A DNA stretch of 64,000 nt from Irpex lacteus (lineage: Eukaryota; Basidiomycota; Agaricomycetes; Polyporales; Irpicaceae), in NCBI GenBank assembly GCA_001986395.2, contig MQVO02000022.1:62001-126000 (forward strand), given 5' to 3'. Below are positions 1 to 14,438 of this stretch, piece after piece. Position numbers and translations under genes: made by a program. Position 1 is the first letter of the stretch. The number at the start of each line of letters is the position of its first letter. The notes under the pieces are model-generated. The model saw nothing but the letters and a program-made list of their open reading frames with translations, was not told the origin of the DNA and made no database searches.

Positions 1-2013
1 ATCCCAGCTTGAAATGGCCTGCAAATAAGGAAGACCGTCCTCCTTCGAGCCGAGATAGCAGAACTGGATGACGACAAGCGAGTCTTGATCGGCGGGTCCG
101 GCTGTAAGCAGAACATTGGCATAGAGCTCGCGAGGTGCTCCTTTTATACAATCCCGGAAGTGTTTGATAAGAGAAGCCGCTGTGGCGCGGTGGAAGCGAC
201 TGGTGGTGGATTATGAATAAGGTGTACCGATGTGGTCTGGGAATTTGTAGACTTACTAGATAAGGTTTCCAGCGAAGCAAACCGGAACTGGGTATGCTCT
301 GGCTTTGTATCGAGTTGCGATCCCGAATGCCGGACCGGCTCCTCGAACAGCCCACCACAAATCTGCAGATGAATCAATAAGAACGCCTCAAACAGTAACG
401 GTCCAAACTTTACCAGGATCTGCGTCTTTGTTGAGTATGACGATGGTACCATCCGCCAAGACCATTTCGACCTCCAGAAGACTGTCGATACTTAGGCCTC
501 TCGACCGACTCAAGAATCCAAAGCCACCGAGAATCATAGTAGACGATCCTACCGGATGCGCAGATCTGCATTGACAGACCCGTTTAGTATCCAACTAGTT
601 ATAGCTTGATAATAAAGTCGATAGTGACTTACGTAGGAATGTGATATGGCACCAGCCCGTCCTCAACAACCCCACTCACACTACTCACACCCTCTAACGC
701 GTTCTCGGATGAGAACATGTCAAGCTCCTTTTGCCTCATACCTGCCCCAAAGGTGATATACGCATGCGAGTGTACAGGGCGAGGTGGCGCGATCGTGTTC
801 AACGTGCCTTGCGCCAAGCTGAACGGACTGCTTCCTATACTAAGTGGAATATTGGAAGGGAAGGCACTCGGGAGGCCACTGAAGAGTGGAGGCATGAGGC
901 TAGGGATAGGGCGAGAAACGGGATACATGGATGGAAGGGCCATTGAGGACGAGGAGGAAGAAGATGACATATATCCAAATGGATCCGTTGCGCCTGTTGG
1001 ATGGGAGGAGAACGAAGTGACAGGGGAGTTGCCACTGGAACCGTCAACAGGGGTGGTAGCAGAAGTATCGCCGCTTGTAGACCTGCTCATAGAGGAGCCT
1101 GAGGTAGAGGATGTTCCCTGAGCGGATGAAGTGGCAGATCCTCCCGAGTGCTGACGTCCAGCAAGAGGTGGTGGCATCTGAAGATGTGGGACGACAGGAT
1201 GGTCCGTTTCTGGTGAATGCATTCGACGTTTATTCGTAGGAGGCTGTCGTGGTGCTTCGCCGTCGACTTCTTCGGGGAGAGCAGGGCCTCTGAGAAATTG
1301 TGCAACAGTTTGAGAGGCACCGTCGTAGTTACGAAGTTCAGAGTCGGTTAGCGGAGGCATGGTGATAGGGCCTTTCACATCGTCTTCGTCATTATCCTCA
1401 CGACGCCTCTTTACTCCTGTCGACCCGCCCGACATTCCAGGAGTCGGCGATGATTCGGATGCTTGCGCCAACGGTAAAACTGATGCTGAGGGTCTGATAG
1501 CGAGGCGAGCCTTGCCTTTGCTCTTGGGTGCAGGCGTATCCTGCATTTTTGTGTAGTCGATCTCACCATCTGCAGCAGGTAGAGGAAGCTCGATGTCAAT
1601 GTTGCGTATGAGGCCCATGTCGATCACGACATCCCCTGCGACAGCCCAGCCAGCGATTCCATACCCGCCTGACCGCACTGACGGAGACAGCCCATGCTTG
1701 CGACAGAACTTGACTGTCTTGCTAACATCCTCGGCATCGAGCGGAGATACGACGATGCGTGCGCGAGGGATCAGTTTGCCATTAAACGTTTTGACACGTT
1801 CAGCAAAACTTTGATAGTGACGTGAGAGATCGATATGAAAGAAGAGCGATGGGAAGACAATCGGTCAGGATCTGAGTCCGAGCAAGCAGATTTGGCGATG
1901 AATGAGACGTACATAGGGTTTGAAGGGGTGCAGACCGGGCCCCTAACGAGAGAAATTAACTCGGTGCACAGCTGCTCATCGACAGTAGTAGGCGGCTGGA
2001 TATAGGAAGCCAT
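1..2013 (-). CDS. FAD-linked oxidase (PCMH/berberine-bridge-enzyme-like), 3' end beyond window
   Basis: This is a flavin-dependent oxidoreductase of the FAD_binding_4 (PCMH) fold; the substrate cannot be told. Five exons fit: 2013-1913, 1808-633, 565-414, 362-257 and 199 to the window edge. Exon 1 joins exon 2 as SNP|IFAERVKTFNG. Exon 2 carries VRSGGYGIAGWAVAGDVVID, where the His that holds FAD in many BBE-like enzymes is Tyr. Exon 3 has the flavin segment SAHPVGSSTM and GLSIDSLLEVEMVLADG, and exon 4 has DLWWAVRGAGPAFGIAT. The oddity is a Ser/Pro/Thr-rich insert of about 240 residues (plus-strand about 770-1550) with a basic KRRR stretch, placed inside the FAD domain. The C-terminal substrate and BBE segments are off the left edge. 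The family call is firm; the role is unknown. Confidence 0.9.
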
Positions 2014-4537
2014 TTGATGAGAAATGACCGTATAAAGGACCTAGTGGATTGAATTTAGGTGAGATGAACTTTGTCTTAGCGGGCCGCTCTGACGAACACA
2101 GGTCGCCAGGGAGATATGTGGTAGGAGATGCCAGAAGTGTTTGGGGACATAGTCGAGTGTTTTATATGTACGGTGTGGGCGGTGCGACTCAGGGGCACAG
2201 CATGGCTGCCAGGCTCCTTATTGCACGTAGTGTCATCCGTCATCGGCCAGTCAAAGTCTCCCTTACCTTGAGCCAAAACGTCAAGGCGAACAAGGTTCGT
2301 TCGACGGGAAGAGGAACAAACGCGTGTCTGATAATGGGTACGTAAGTCAACTGCGTATCCATAATCTTCAAGAATCGTCTCACTTACCGAGCCACGCACT
2401 AGGCAAATCCACTGACCACGAGGAAAGGAGAAACCCGATGTCAACGCAGGAGCCTACGAAATCCTGGCTTTTTACCTAGACATGCCACGAGCAAAGAGGC
2501 CGTGGTCGTGGTCGTAGTCGACACTCAAGTCATTTTCGCAGCATATAGGACGATCACTGCGAGTAGCAATGGCATTACCATATGCATCCATACGTCACGC
2601 CGACGTGACTCCGCGGCCAACCCAGACAGCTGTGACACACCAGGTTCAACTCAGCAGTCTGAGCGGAGGTGGAGTATTATTTCGCTGATGGGCCACGTAC
2701 ATTCCTCATTCCACATGCCGTACACAGAGCATATGTCTGGCGATCGATTGGAGCATTGCACAAGACATAAGATCAAGTTCTGAAGACAATCTGACGGACG
2801 ACATCTAGGGCCGAAACATAAGCTGCGTAGCTCCTCATTTTCAACTTGCACGGCGTCCGTACTGAGAGCCCTTTGAAATAGTTAGCATCTATACTGACCT
2901 ATACTGGACGCTTTGCGCTTACTGAACCTGTTGTGTTCCACGGTCATAACGCGGAAAGAAGCTGCTCTGCGGTATGTCAGCATCGCCTCAAAACTATTGT
3001 TCTGAATGGAGATGCCCAATCAACGAGAGCCAGCAGCCGATGTCAGGACATCCACAGACCTTGCTTCCAGTTCCTCAGAAGCCCCAAACGTTGTAAGCTG
3101 TAACACTGTACAGCGCCATGTCTGTCAGGTGCTGTGTCAGAAAAGAACCAAGTACTCAGATGTCATTGTTCGTAAGCCCGAGGCTTCGAGAGGAAGTTCA
3201 AGCTGCCGTATGCTCCGTACTGACCACACATGAGTGTACGAAATGTACGCAAGCATGGAAGGCCAATTCCGGGAAGATTATCGATGCATGGAGCTCGAAG
3301 AAGTGGCCAACGTGTTGCAGGCAAGTCAAAACCCAGACGAGGTTCTAGACATATCCAGGGACCACTCCGTTCAACCGCGTCAAACTCTTTGAATAGCTCG
3401 TTGGATACCTGTGGGGTCTGTAGAAAACCATGAATACAAAACCACAGGATCGCCGGGTAGCTCGCACCGCCACGTACGTACGTATCTAGTTCCGCGCCTT
3501 CCTTGACGCTTCGTGCTAAACGTTACATACACACTCAAGCATCAATATTGACTTTCGTCACTTTAGGTTAGACATGGCCGCCGCGTGGCACAGCTAGTAT
3601 AAGCTTCCAGCGCCGCTTCGGGTCCGCGTAGCTCGGAACTGACTGAAACTGAGAGACACTCAGAACCTGTTGCTGAGTCGACTCTAGCATGGAACAGGAG
3701 GGTGTCAACTTAGAGCGAACATCATGCCGTTTTAACTGAATATACTAACCTGAGCTGAACACAAGTACTTGTTCGTTGTATACTAGTACACGCTATAATA
3801 TATTACAGACCTTGTCATTGTGCGTCGTGGTCGGGGAGCAAGTTGTGAGTTGAGGCCGCTCACTGCAGCAGACCGTGACTAATTGTGACCCCGGGCCGTA
3901 GCTTTCCCCGTGGTAACACCTGGGACCCCGATCTCCGCACGCGTACTATGATGTTTTGACTCTTGACCACCACATACCCTTCATCTCCATCTTCAAGCTT
4001 AACTTCGTAAAATCCTCTTCTACAGTGTATTATGACGGCATACTAAGGGGAGATTTGCAAGGTATGCGAATACATGTCAAACGAGATATCAACGCGCTCA
4101 ACATGTCCCAACTGGCAGGTAAATAGTATTGTGAGGGGACCACAATGTATGTTGCAGAAGCGATCTTAAGAATTTTATAAATACGGGGTGGTAAGACAGT
4201 TAAACGTTAATACTTTGATCGTGCCAGGATAGGCAGTGTGATCCCTGGGTGTCGAGGTAGTACGACCACGAACATGATTTTTCGTATCAGTGCTACAGGC
4301 TCAATCCCTACGTTTATCGCAAGGTGACGCCTTACTACGCACCTACGTTTTCCATGTTACTACTTTCTCTTTTGGTAATGTCGCCGACATCGGCGGCTTG
4401 TTGCGTCAGTCGCCTAAGCGCGATTGGCTCTGTTCCATGCAGATCAGCAGCGCCCCACTCGTTGACTACATAACGTGAGTACCTGTCTGGCTAACTCTAA
4501 CCCTCTCTCTTTCTCACCAACCACCACCACAGGCTCA
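2014..4537. other. Intergenic stretch without a recognisable gene
   Basis: Only short open frames are present. On the plus strand 3006-3433 three overlapping frames look weakly protein-like, and one acidic frame runs 3244-3390. No splice pattern joins them and no family was recognised. The right part is the promoter and 5' leader of the glucoamylase gene; a plausible leader intron lies at 4475-4532 (GTGAGT...CCACCACAG). Confidence 0.5.
4176..4183 (+). promoter_or_regulatory. Candidate TATA box of the glucoamylase gene
   Basis: TATAAATA lies about 355 bp upstream of the chosen ATG. The distance is long, but the leader appears to contain an intron. Confidence 0.35.
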
Positions 4538-6279
<1,742 letters not shown>

Positions 6280-7037
6280 TCGTGCAATTTCTCGACTCAT
6301 CTGCGAGCAGCGAGTGTACTAAAAAGATCTTGTTTCTCGGTAGGCCCGAATTTGATTGGTGTTATGCCTTTTTTATCCTATATTGCGCAGGATGCCCTTA
6401 AGCAGCTGTGCGATTTCGTTTATCCTTTGGTATCTTCATAAAGGTGGTAAGACCCGCAGACAGTCTGGCCGGCGAGCCATGTTCCGACCTGAGGCCAGAC
6501 ATTCCTCTTTGGGCATATCCGACAGGGCGGCTCCTCTCACATCCTCGATCGCGACGTCACGGAAGCAATCTCGAACCTCGTCGTGGCCATGGTTGAGAGA
6601 CTAGCGGCATATGATTGTGTACCAGAATTGACAAGATAATGACCTTGAACAGTATTCTCCTCATGAAAAGGCTCGAGTAATGTCGATGTTCGCGGCAGTT
6701 ATACCGTTAGGCATGCGCGTGCTCCCAATTGATTGCTACTTAGTCTCAAGGCTCATTGTTCATCAACAGTCGTTATGGCTAGTGTTCAACTTGCAATCTT
6801 CACGGGATGGATGGAATTTCAGAAGATCCAGATGCGGCAATGTTCATAGTCTGCAGGAGCGCATCAGTGAAGTAGCACTGTACCAGAACCTTGCACTCGA
6901 TCATCCGACCACGGATATGTGACCCTATCTTCCAGTCCCTTCAGGCACTCCCTCACCTTCCCTCCTACCACCATCTTCCCTACGGTATCTTCGACATAAC
7001 TCTGCAGAAGGTCTGTAGTTGCATGACGGGCTAGCCA
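6280..7037. other. Intergenic, nothing recognised
   Basis: This holds the 3' region of the glucoamylase gene and the promoter of the following membrane-protein gene. Small open frames at 6356-6604 and on the minus strand at 6925-7224 show no family features. Confidence 0.5.
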
Positions 7038-8981
7038 ATGTCCATTTGGACCGACACCTCGTCCGCGGCTTTACAAGCGCAGCTTGGTACGTACCATCAA
7101 TTCCCCGCGTTTCCCACGCTTGTATCAGCCTGCTACCGTTTCTAACTCTTTGACTTCGCTTGCAGAAAACACGCTCTTTGTCTTTCATTTCTTTGCTGGA
7201 TGTGTATTGTGCGTATGACAGCATCTATCGTCCGCGACTCACTATCTCTGATCCGTTTCCCCGGGGATGTGTAGTATCCATGTGTTGGGCACATTGCGGA
7301 GCGTGGAGTGGCTGATTGGTAGAGGCCGGGTAGCATGCCGGTGGAGCTTGTTCAACGCTGCAGGAAGTCGGATACTACCACTGGTGTCTATTGCGAGTTC
7401 AATAGCATGGCTGGACTATCAGGAGCTCGGACAGAGAAACCAAACAGTGAGTATTGTTTCCCAGCAGGAATGTCGTCGGTACTGACATCTTGGCCCATAA
7501 GGCACTATTTGTGTTAGCTCAGGTGAAGACGAAAACGTCAAACTCCTCTTCGCTTCGCTTAAGCTAACAGCGTCCTATGGCATAGACCACCCAAATCATT
7601 TCACAAATATTCTCGCTCATGATCATAACCCTTGGAGTGTGAGTTCAACTACGCCACCCCTTTCCTGTTCTCTCTTGACAGCCAGGCAGTGCATCAATCT
7701 GGAACAATCGCCAGATAACCTACCTGGTAGAAACGGCCTTTCTGGGCATTGCAGGCATAAGCTTCGCTTGTGCGTATCGTGCTCCTCGCATGTGATCACG
7801 ATTCTTACGACTCAATCATTCCAGCTCTTGCTTCTGAGGCCTCGGATAGTGTTGCACCATTATCCCACACGTTGTTCGCCTTAGTACTCGCAAGTGAGTC
7901 GAATTTGGGATTTAAAGATCTCGCCTAGAATCTAATAACATGATAGGGATGATCTTTTGTGGCTTTCTACTGGTCCTGGCGTTCTGGGGTATCCTCAATT
8001 CTAGACGTCAAAACATCAAACTGGCCCCTCAGCCCATGGCTTCCCGAGTAATGAGCCTGTACAACACTATGCGCAGGGACATGTTTCAGTGTTATTTTGT
8101 CGCCTTCGTCGCACAGCTTCCCGCTGTGGTATGTGACTTTCATAGGCCTATTGCCCGGCATACGCTTAATTTCCTTGTAGGTTGCGTTTGCCCTCCATGT
8201 TGATCACTCCGGTGCGTGGCATCAGATTTATTCTACCTCACTAGCTTCATGCTAATGGTCCTCAATTCTAGGGCTATTGCGTCTCGTGCGTACGCATCAA
8301 CCTATGAACGCGCTTTCTACTGACACATTTGCCCCTACTTAAGTTGACGGAGTTTGTCTCATGTACGTATCCATATCTCACACGACTGATTAGTCTGCTT
8401 ACGACGTTCATTCACTTCAGTTGCCTCACTGTGAGTGTTATTGTACACTGTGCAAGACAACACATTCACTCTTTGAATCTAGAACGGTGATGGGCTCCCT
8501 CGTGTTCAAGCACATGACGTCCTCAAAGCGATGTCCAGTTACACAGTATTGTATCGTCGTCGGACTGTACGTTATTCTCCCCTGAACGTTGAATTACTTC
8601 TCGGCTCACTCATCTCGTTTAGCGTCATGCACCTGGCAGGCTTGGGCCAATTTGTACACCGCCGTTGGTCTCATATCCATCCACACGATCCACAAGCCAG
8701 AACGGTCTCCGGTTGCCCTCATCTGACAAGACAGAAACAGCTACCTACCGTGGAGAAGTCTTCGACCGCCTTGACTGTTCTTGCAGAGGCGGGTATGATT
8801 AATTTGGATGCCAAACGTGATAGGTAAGGCTCGAACGTCTCGTTGAGATGTCTCCAATGGGCTGGCATTGACACCTGTTCCACTGTTTCACAGTATCGCA
8901 TCCGGTTCCACCTCAACCACCCTAGAATTCGCAAGCTCATCGTCTAGCACTCATGCAGTGTCATACTTATCTTCGACGTGA
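7038..8981 (+). CDS. Multi-pass membrane protein (agaricomycete family, probably seven TM)
   Basis: Function unknown; the layout resembles the large agaricomycete families of about seven-TM proteins with a Ser/Thr-rich tail. About twelve short exons can be chained. The start is MSIWTDTSSAALQAQLE, then NTLFVFHFFAGCVL, VEWLIGRGR..CRWSLF, SRILPLVSIASSIAWLD, SLMIITLGVASIWNNRQITY, ETAFLGIAGISFALASEASD, GMIFCGFLLVLAFWGIL, RDMFQCYFVAFVAQLPAVVA and FASLTVMGSLVFKH. The segment VASIWNN matches the conserved (L)RxIAIWNxN position of this family. The last exon gives the tail SIASGSTSTTLEFASSSSST and a stop at 8979-8981. The exon chain between about 8540 and 8740 is the least certain. A different cut there would change about 40 residues. 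Confidence 0.72.
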
Positions 8982-10129
8982 AAGTCATGCCGACAGCAGT
9001 TGTTCATCCGACTTCGACGATGTTTAAAGACTGGGAAAACAGCCAGGCGCTACAAATGTCGTATCATAGCGGGTAGATTCTTCATGCCACACGCCCTCTA
9101 ATTAAGAGGTAGAGAACGACGACAATATGCACAGCCCACAACCTTCAGTGGACACGGTCGCCGCTCGGTCGCCACCTTATTTCTCGCCTTTATTCTCCAT
9201 TGGGAGTCGGCGATATCCCGCGGGTCTCGTGCTTTGGTGGACTTTGCTGCGCAGTATAGAGTTTTAGAGATGGGGGATTTCTACGGGTACTCTACGGCAA
9301 TGGATATATGTAGCTCTAGGCCACTCGTCGTCTGTATCTCTTGGTCTCGCTGCGTATTGCTGTGCCCACCCTTCTCGTTTTAGTAGTCCTTGTAGCAGAA
9401 AGTACGCACGCACTGCTCGCCAAATATCATTTGTATGCATTGCCATGATACTTCGGGGATCACATCCCTTCGATCGCAAAGCTGTATAGCATACCGCAGG
9501 AACACGTAGACATCACTGTAACGGTCATCGGGTGTAGGTATGAGGGTAGCAAGTATAGAATATCCTATGCACCGGGTACGGTGACGAAGTTCCGAGTCCG
9601 TTTGGGCCATAGGTTCTGAGTCATAGAGAAGTACTTAGACTCACCTCACATCTGTAATACTCATACATAGTTCGTACCGATTCTAGTGCCATTGCACGAT
9701 TACTATTGCCCTCGTACGAGAGTGGGAAGGATTTGCGTCAATACACGCTTTCCACTAGCGTTGTGGCGTTCCATTGAACGGAGCGCCCGGAGGCTGGCAC
9801 TACTTACTTATCGGGTGCGCAACTCCGTCGATGAACCACACGGTTCATAATTACTTTGAACTTGCGGAAAATCATGGGTATCAGTACTTGAATTTAGAAC
9901 ATGGTTAGAACCACAAATCGTTCGAAACATGCATGCGCCCGAGAAACTCGACGTGCACATGGGCGCCTAAACCCACATGCGAACTAGCGCAGGTGTTTCG
10001 GCAAAGGCCGACAGGAAAGCTAGGCAGATCTCTGTTTGACCAGACCGCAACCACCACGTCGACCGTTCTTTCGTATAAATACCCCCACACTCTCCTTTCA
10101 TTACCCCCATACAGCCAGTCTTGCCTCCC
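8982..10129. other. Intergenic; weak minus-strand open frame only
   Basis: A minus-strand frame (9610-9380, continuing in another frame to 9264) begins MAQTDSELRHRTRC. It has protein-like composition but no recognised family and no clear splice sites. The right end is the promoter of the next gene. Confidence 0.45.
10074..10081 (+). promoter_or_regulatory. TATA box of the guanylyltransferase gene
   Basis: TATAAATA lies 56 bp upstream of the ATG at 10130, followed by a pyrimidine-rich leader. This spacing fits a core promoter. Confidence 0.6.
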
Positions 10130-11944
10130 ATGGCCACAAGCACCCAAGGTAGTGCCCTCGGCATCGAAGCAATGTTCTCTCAAATCATGGAGACTCTTCA
10201 TAAATCTGTACGCCGTACTCTTCGCCCGACGAGCTATTCACTGACCATGTATCGTCAAACAGCAACTAGAGATTTCTGAATTGCGCCAGGAAACGCATGA
10301 ACTTCGCCAGGCAAATGCAAGCTTGGAACGTCAGGTCAAGGAAGGCCTTCAGGTGAGCTCGAACACGAAGCCCTCACCCTATACGTGTACATGCACATGT
10401 GGACGTTATACATGTGGGAGCATGGATGACCATACGTCTTAATGCTATTTAGCTTGCCTCTTATATGTCTCCACTTACGGCGAGAAAATCCGCTCGAGAA
10501 ATCAACTTTGCTGACGCCCTCGCCTTATAGCTCAACGGCAATGGGTCCAGACTACCTACCGGCTTCAACACCCCTGCTCCGGGCAGTCCCAACCTACGGG
10601 CAAAGTCTCCTTTCCTCACCCCGAGTTCTATTCCCGCGTTGGCAGTGCCACCTAGCATTCATGTGCCGTCACCGTCACCGCTGGGCGACAACGGACTTGT
10701 CACCTACCCCTTCCAGAACCGCGAAATCCCTGGCTTCTATGTCGTAATCCCCGCCGGCGGTGCTGGCACGCGTCTTTGGCCTCTATCCCGCGAAGCTCAC
10801 CCTAAGTTTTTGCTTGACCTTACTCTCAAGGGACGCTCGCTCATTCAAGCCACCTGGGACCGTCTCATCCCCCTCTCAAGCTCCACCCGCACTGCCATTG
10901 TCGCTGGACCAGCACACGTAAAGAGCATCACGGAGCAACTTCCCGATCTGCTCGCTCACAACCTTCTATGCGAGCCAAGCGCGAAAGATTCTATGGCCGC
11001 TATCGGTCTCGCCGCCGCCGTGCTTGCCCGCCGTGACGAGAACGCGATCATTGGAAGTTTCGCCGCGGACCACATGATTTCCGGTGACGATGCGTTCCTG
11101 TCTGCTGTCGCAGAAGCTGTCGAAGTCGCCAGGCAAGACTACCTTGTCACTATCGGTATTGCGCCTTCTCATCCCAGTACCGGATTCGGTTACGTCCGTC
11201 TGGGAGAGAAGCTAGGCATGCCCAACGCACCCAATGCTCGTCTCGTGTCGAGTTTCAAGGAGAAGCCGGATGCGCGAACTGCTGCTGCCTACATCAAGAC
11301 CGGTAACTACCGCTGGAACGCTGGTATGTTCGTTACGAAGGCGACTTTCCTCATGAACCTCCTCAAGGAGTACAAGCCGGAATTGCATGAGGGTCTCGAA
11401 AAGATTGCTGCCGCTTGGGATGACGAGAGTCTCAGACAGAGGGTATTGGACGAGGTCTGGCCTGGCCTCGAGAAGATTGCCATCGATAACGCTGTAGCTG
11501 AGCCCGCCGCTCTTGACCGCCGAGTGGCTGTCGTACCTTCCACCTTCGGTACGTAACTTCGTTCCCTACGCAAGTTATTTCTATTCTCATCATCAACTCC
11601 ACGTAGGTTGGGATGATGTTGGAGACTTCTCTTCTCTCGCGGACTTGATCCCCGCTGAAGCTAATCAACCTCGTGTGCTCGGTGACAATGCTCTTGGTAC
11701 GTTCTTCTATCAGCGGAACCGAACATTCAGAATGGATCTGACCACCCACACAGTTCTTACTGAGCAGGTGGCTGGTGGCATTGTCGTCCCAGGTTCTGGG
11801 CGTCTCGTATCCCTTCTCGGCGTGGATGACCTTATCGTAGTGGACATGCCTGACACCCTTCTCGTCACTACTCGCGCCCGTTCACAAGAGGTCAAGCGTC
11901 TCGTCAAGAAGTGCAAGGAGCAAGGCTGGAAGCAGCTGCTCTAA
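10130..11944 (+). CDS. Mannose-1-phosphate guanylyltransferase, bacterial ManC-like, with coiled-coil N-terminus
   Basis: It probably makes GDP-mannose from mannose-1-phosphate and GTP in the cytosol. Exon 1 encodes MATSTQGSALGIEAMFSQIM, and exon 2 a short coiled coil (ISELRQETHELRQANASLER). After a roughly 180-nt intron ending CTGAC...TTATAG comes a Pro/Ser-rich linker. The catalytic domain then opens with YVVIPAGGAGTRLWPLSREA, the nucleotide-binding signature. GSFAADHMI, GFGYVRLGE, SSFKEKPDARTAAAYI and YRWNAGMF follow. The last intron (about 11550-11607) interrupts STFG|WDDVGD. The layout is that of short bacterial, notably actinobacterial, ManC enzymes. It is not the eukaryotic GMPP/Psa1 type with a left-handed beta-helix tail. 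Transfer from bacteria followed by intron gain is an inference. Confidence 0.88.
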
Positions 11945-13380
11945 TACCCTCAACCCTCTTCACTATCTCTGTCACAAACCCGGCTGGCTAGTCTCGTATC
12001 GGTTATGGTGATATCATTGGCTACTATGGACCATCAAATATTTCGTCGCAGAAATTCACAACTTAAATTCTCATTATATCCCATTCATTCTATCTCTTCC
12101 TATCCGTCGTTTTGCCTATTCGGTCTTGGCGATCACGAACTGTCTTCTCTTCTTCTCCTTCGAATCCGAAGTCCCCCTCCACAATCTCCCATAATATCTA
12201 TATTATAGTACTGCACTGGACTACATGCTAGCTAGGTCTCCCTGTCGATGGTTCACGTAGGTTAATTGAAGCAAAGAAAATAACAATGTGTTGATGCATA
12301 CCCCTCTATATCGGTTCGGTGTGATCGAGGGTGCCATACATATTGCAGTAGGGTGCGTTTAGGTTTTAGGGTTACCAGTGAAAGCATGGAACCCTTTGCG
12401 AGTCATCAAATAGGGACTGACATGCTGACACGTGGCACTGGGACGTATGCAACGAGGCCTCCATGTTGCAAACATGAAGATTGCCTATTCCGGTAATCCC
12501 GAGGGGACATACTTCGAGGACCCCGGAAGATGATCGGCGGCGGTCCCGACGTCGGGAGCGCGATCATAGAAGCGATCGCCCCGAGATATTCACGATCGCA
12601 ATGCACCGACGAGGTCACGCAAGAAGCGCAAAAATGGGAGCGCACCTTTACTCGCGGGCCCGACGTACAGTAATAGAGACGTTGTTGTTGTCAGAGTCCG
12701 TCTACGCACTCCGACGCAATACGAAATATGGACATCACATATCGTTACATGAATTACAAACCTCATATACTGTATTAATAATTCATTTCTAGCGAGTCTT
12801 CTAACAATGTCTTGGGTCCTTTAGCCATGTAGTATGGTGGTCTGCGAGATTGTGGAATATCGGTCGGGACCCCGAACACCAGCTACTGCCAGGTTTATGA
12901 TCGACGTCGGGATTCGGAAGCAAACTGTGCGATCAAAGTTCGGAAACAAATTCAGCAAACTGAGCAGCAACATGATTCGGTCCTAGTACATCGTTGTCAC
13001 CCATTATCACCTATGTGTGACCCTACAAGCTGTTGACGGAACCAGATCGACAATCGACAATCGACTTACATCCCGCGAGAGAAAGACATAAATACGGGAC
13101 GATTCACCAAGAAGGCCCCATCGTACCTCAACACTCTTTGCACTCGCATCGCCTTCGCATTCTTTTGTCGCAGATATCACCCGCTTATCTGCCTCGCACT
13201 TGCCTCGTGTACTTCGCTCGTTCAAAGCGTGTACAAAGCCGAGTCATTTCGCACTTCGCACATAAAGAGAAAGCTGGTCTGTGAGTACACCTCCATCTCA
13301 TCCATTTCGAGTCCGGCACTCAGTTAACTCCCCTCTCCAGTTCTCTATCCACGAAGCACCACCAATCTATCATCCAGTCA
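11945..13380. other. Intergenic with leader exon of the next gene
   Basis: 11945-13000 shows no coding signal. A TATA-like CATAAATAC near 13086 and a leader intron at 13281-13340 (GTGAGTAC...CTCTCCAG) suggest an untranslated first exon for the gene starting at 13381. Confidence 0.45.
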
Positions 13381-14438
13381 TGTCTGCTCAAGTTGGTGTC
13401 TTAACGCCTGTCGCTGCACCCCTCTACCCTTCCATGGACTTCTACCCTTCAAGTCCGATACACAATTTCCCTCCGCCCGTACCAATGCGCACCACTACAT
13501 CTCTTCGCGCTCGCTGCGGTGTGACCATGTGGATCCAGTTGCCAGCTCTTGGTATCCCGTCGACTCACGACGCATGGTCACCCAAGGGCCATGTCCAACC
13601 TCAGCGGAATGCCCTCCCTCGTCGCCGCAAGGTGAAACGCTTTACCATCATCGAAAGTGACAACGACGATGTGGAGAAGAAAGCGGCGGCCAAGGCTCCT
13701 TCACTCAAACTCGAGGAGATGAAGGTCAATCCTTTCGTTGCTAGCCATAACAAGAGCAACGATGCCGATGTGGCCACTTCTAAACCGAAGTCGGAGCAGG
13801 GTATCTTGGTCAATCAGGCGCGGGTCGCCATCTCTTACCCTCCCATCGAGTCTCCCTACACGTCGATCAACACAGACGACTCTCACCTACAATCACTCGC
13901 TCCGAACGTCTTCATGGCGTTCTCCCATCCCAGTACACTTCTGGCAGACCTCCCAGGTCACTCCTCTACCGAACCCTACACCCACGTCGTCCACGTTGAC
14001 CTCGGTGAGGAGGAAGAGTCTTCTATCAAGCGGGTGTCTGAGGGATCCACCCAACACCTTCACCTTGTCCTACCTTCTTCATCATCGAGTGCCTCAAGCA
14101 CTTCTCGAGCCGGTCTGGACTTGACCGATGCTCACCTTCGCGCAGCACGCGACTTTATGGCTGAGGCTCAGCCTCTCCTTGACAACAACACGGATGTCCG
14201 CATCCTCGTCACTGCGCCACACGGCCGTCAAACCGACGTCGTGTGCATCGCTGCATGCTACCATGCCTTTGTCACAGGCAAATCCATGGACGATGTCCTT
14301 CGTTTCATCGACTCCGAGGAGGACTTCTCGAGCACATGGAAAGGAGAGGTCACAGAGGACGAAGCTGAGAGAGTTGAGAAGATCGCGCGGGCGTGGTCGT
14401 GGTTGTCGAACATCATTCGTCCTGAAGTTCGCAACTAG
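13381..14438 (+). CDS. Dual-specificity-phosphatase-like protein without catalytic Cys
   Basis: One exon of 352 codons starting MSAQVGVLTPVAAP; an upstream in-frame start would lie inside a likely leader intron. Residues about 1-75 are Pro-rich and poorly ordered. A basic RRRKVKRFTIIESDNDD stretch near residue 80 could be a nuclear signal. The C-terminal third holds ILVTAPHGRQTDVVCIAACY followed by SMDDVLRFI. This lines up with the phosphatase loop (VHCxxGxxRS) and its following helix. The Cys is Ala and the loop Arg is Thr, so catalysis by the usual route is not expected. A pseudophosphatase with a binding role is the best guess. The fold assignment rests on this one segment and is tentative. 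Confidence 0.6.

Noticed and set aside
717..1121. Plus-strand open frame inside the oxidase gene
   Set aside because: It is antisense to the low-complexity insert of the oxidase, whose flanking exons are clearly coding on the minus strand.
2076..2444. Minus-strand open frame of 122 codons
   Set aside because: No domain, no splice logic and biased composition; probably chance.
13281..13380. N-terminal extension of the phosphatase-like protein
   Set aside because: It begins at GTGAGT and ends before CTCTCCAG, so it reads as a leader intron; the first good ATG is at 13381.
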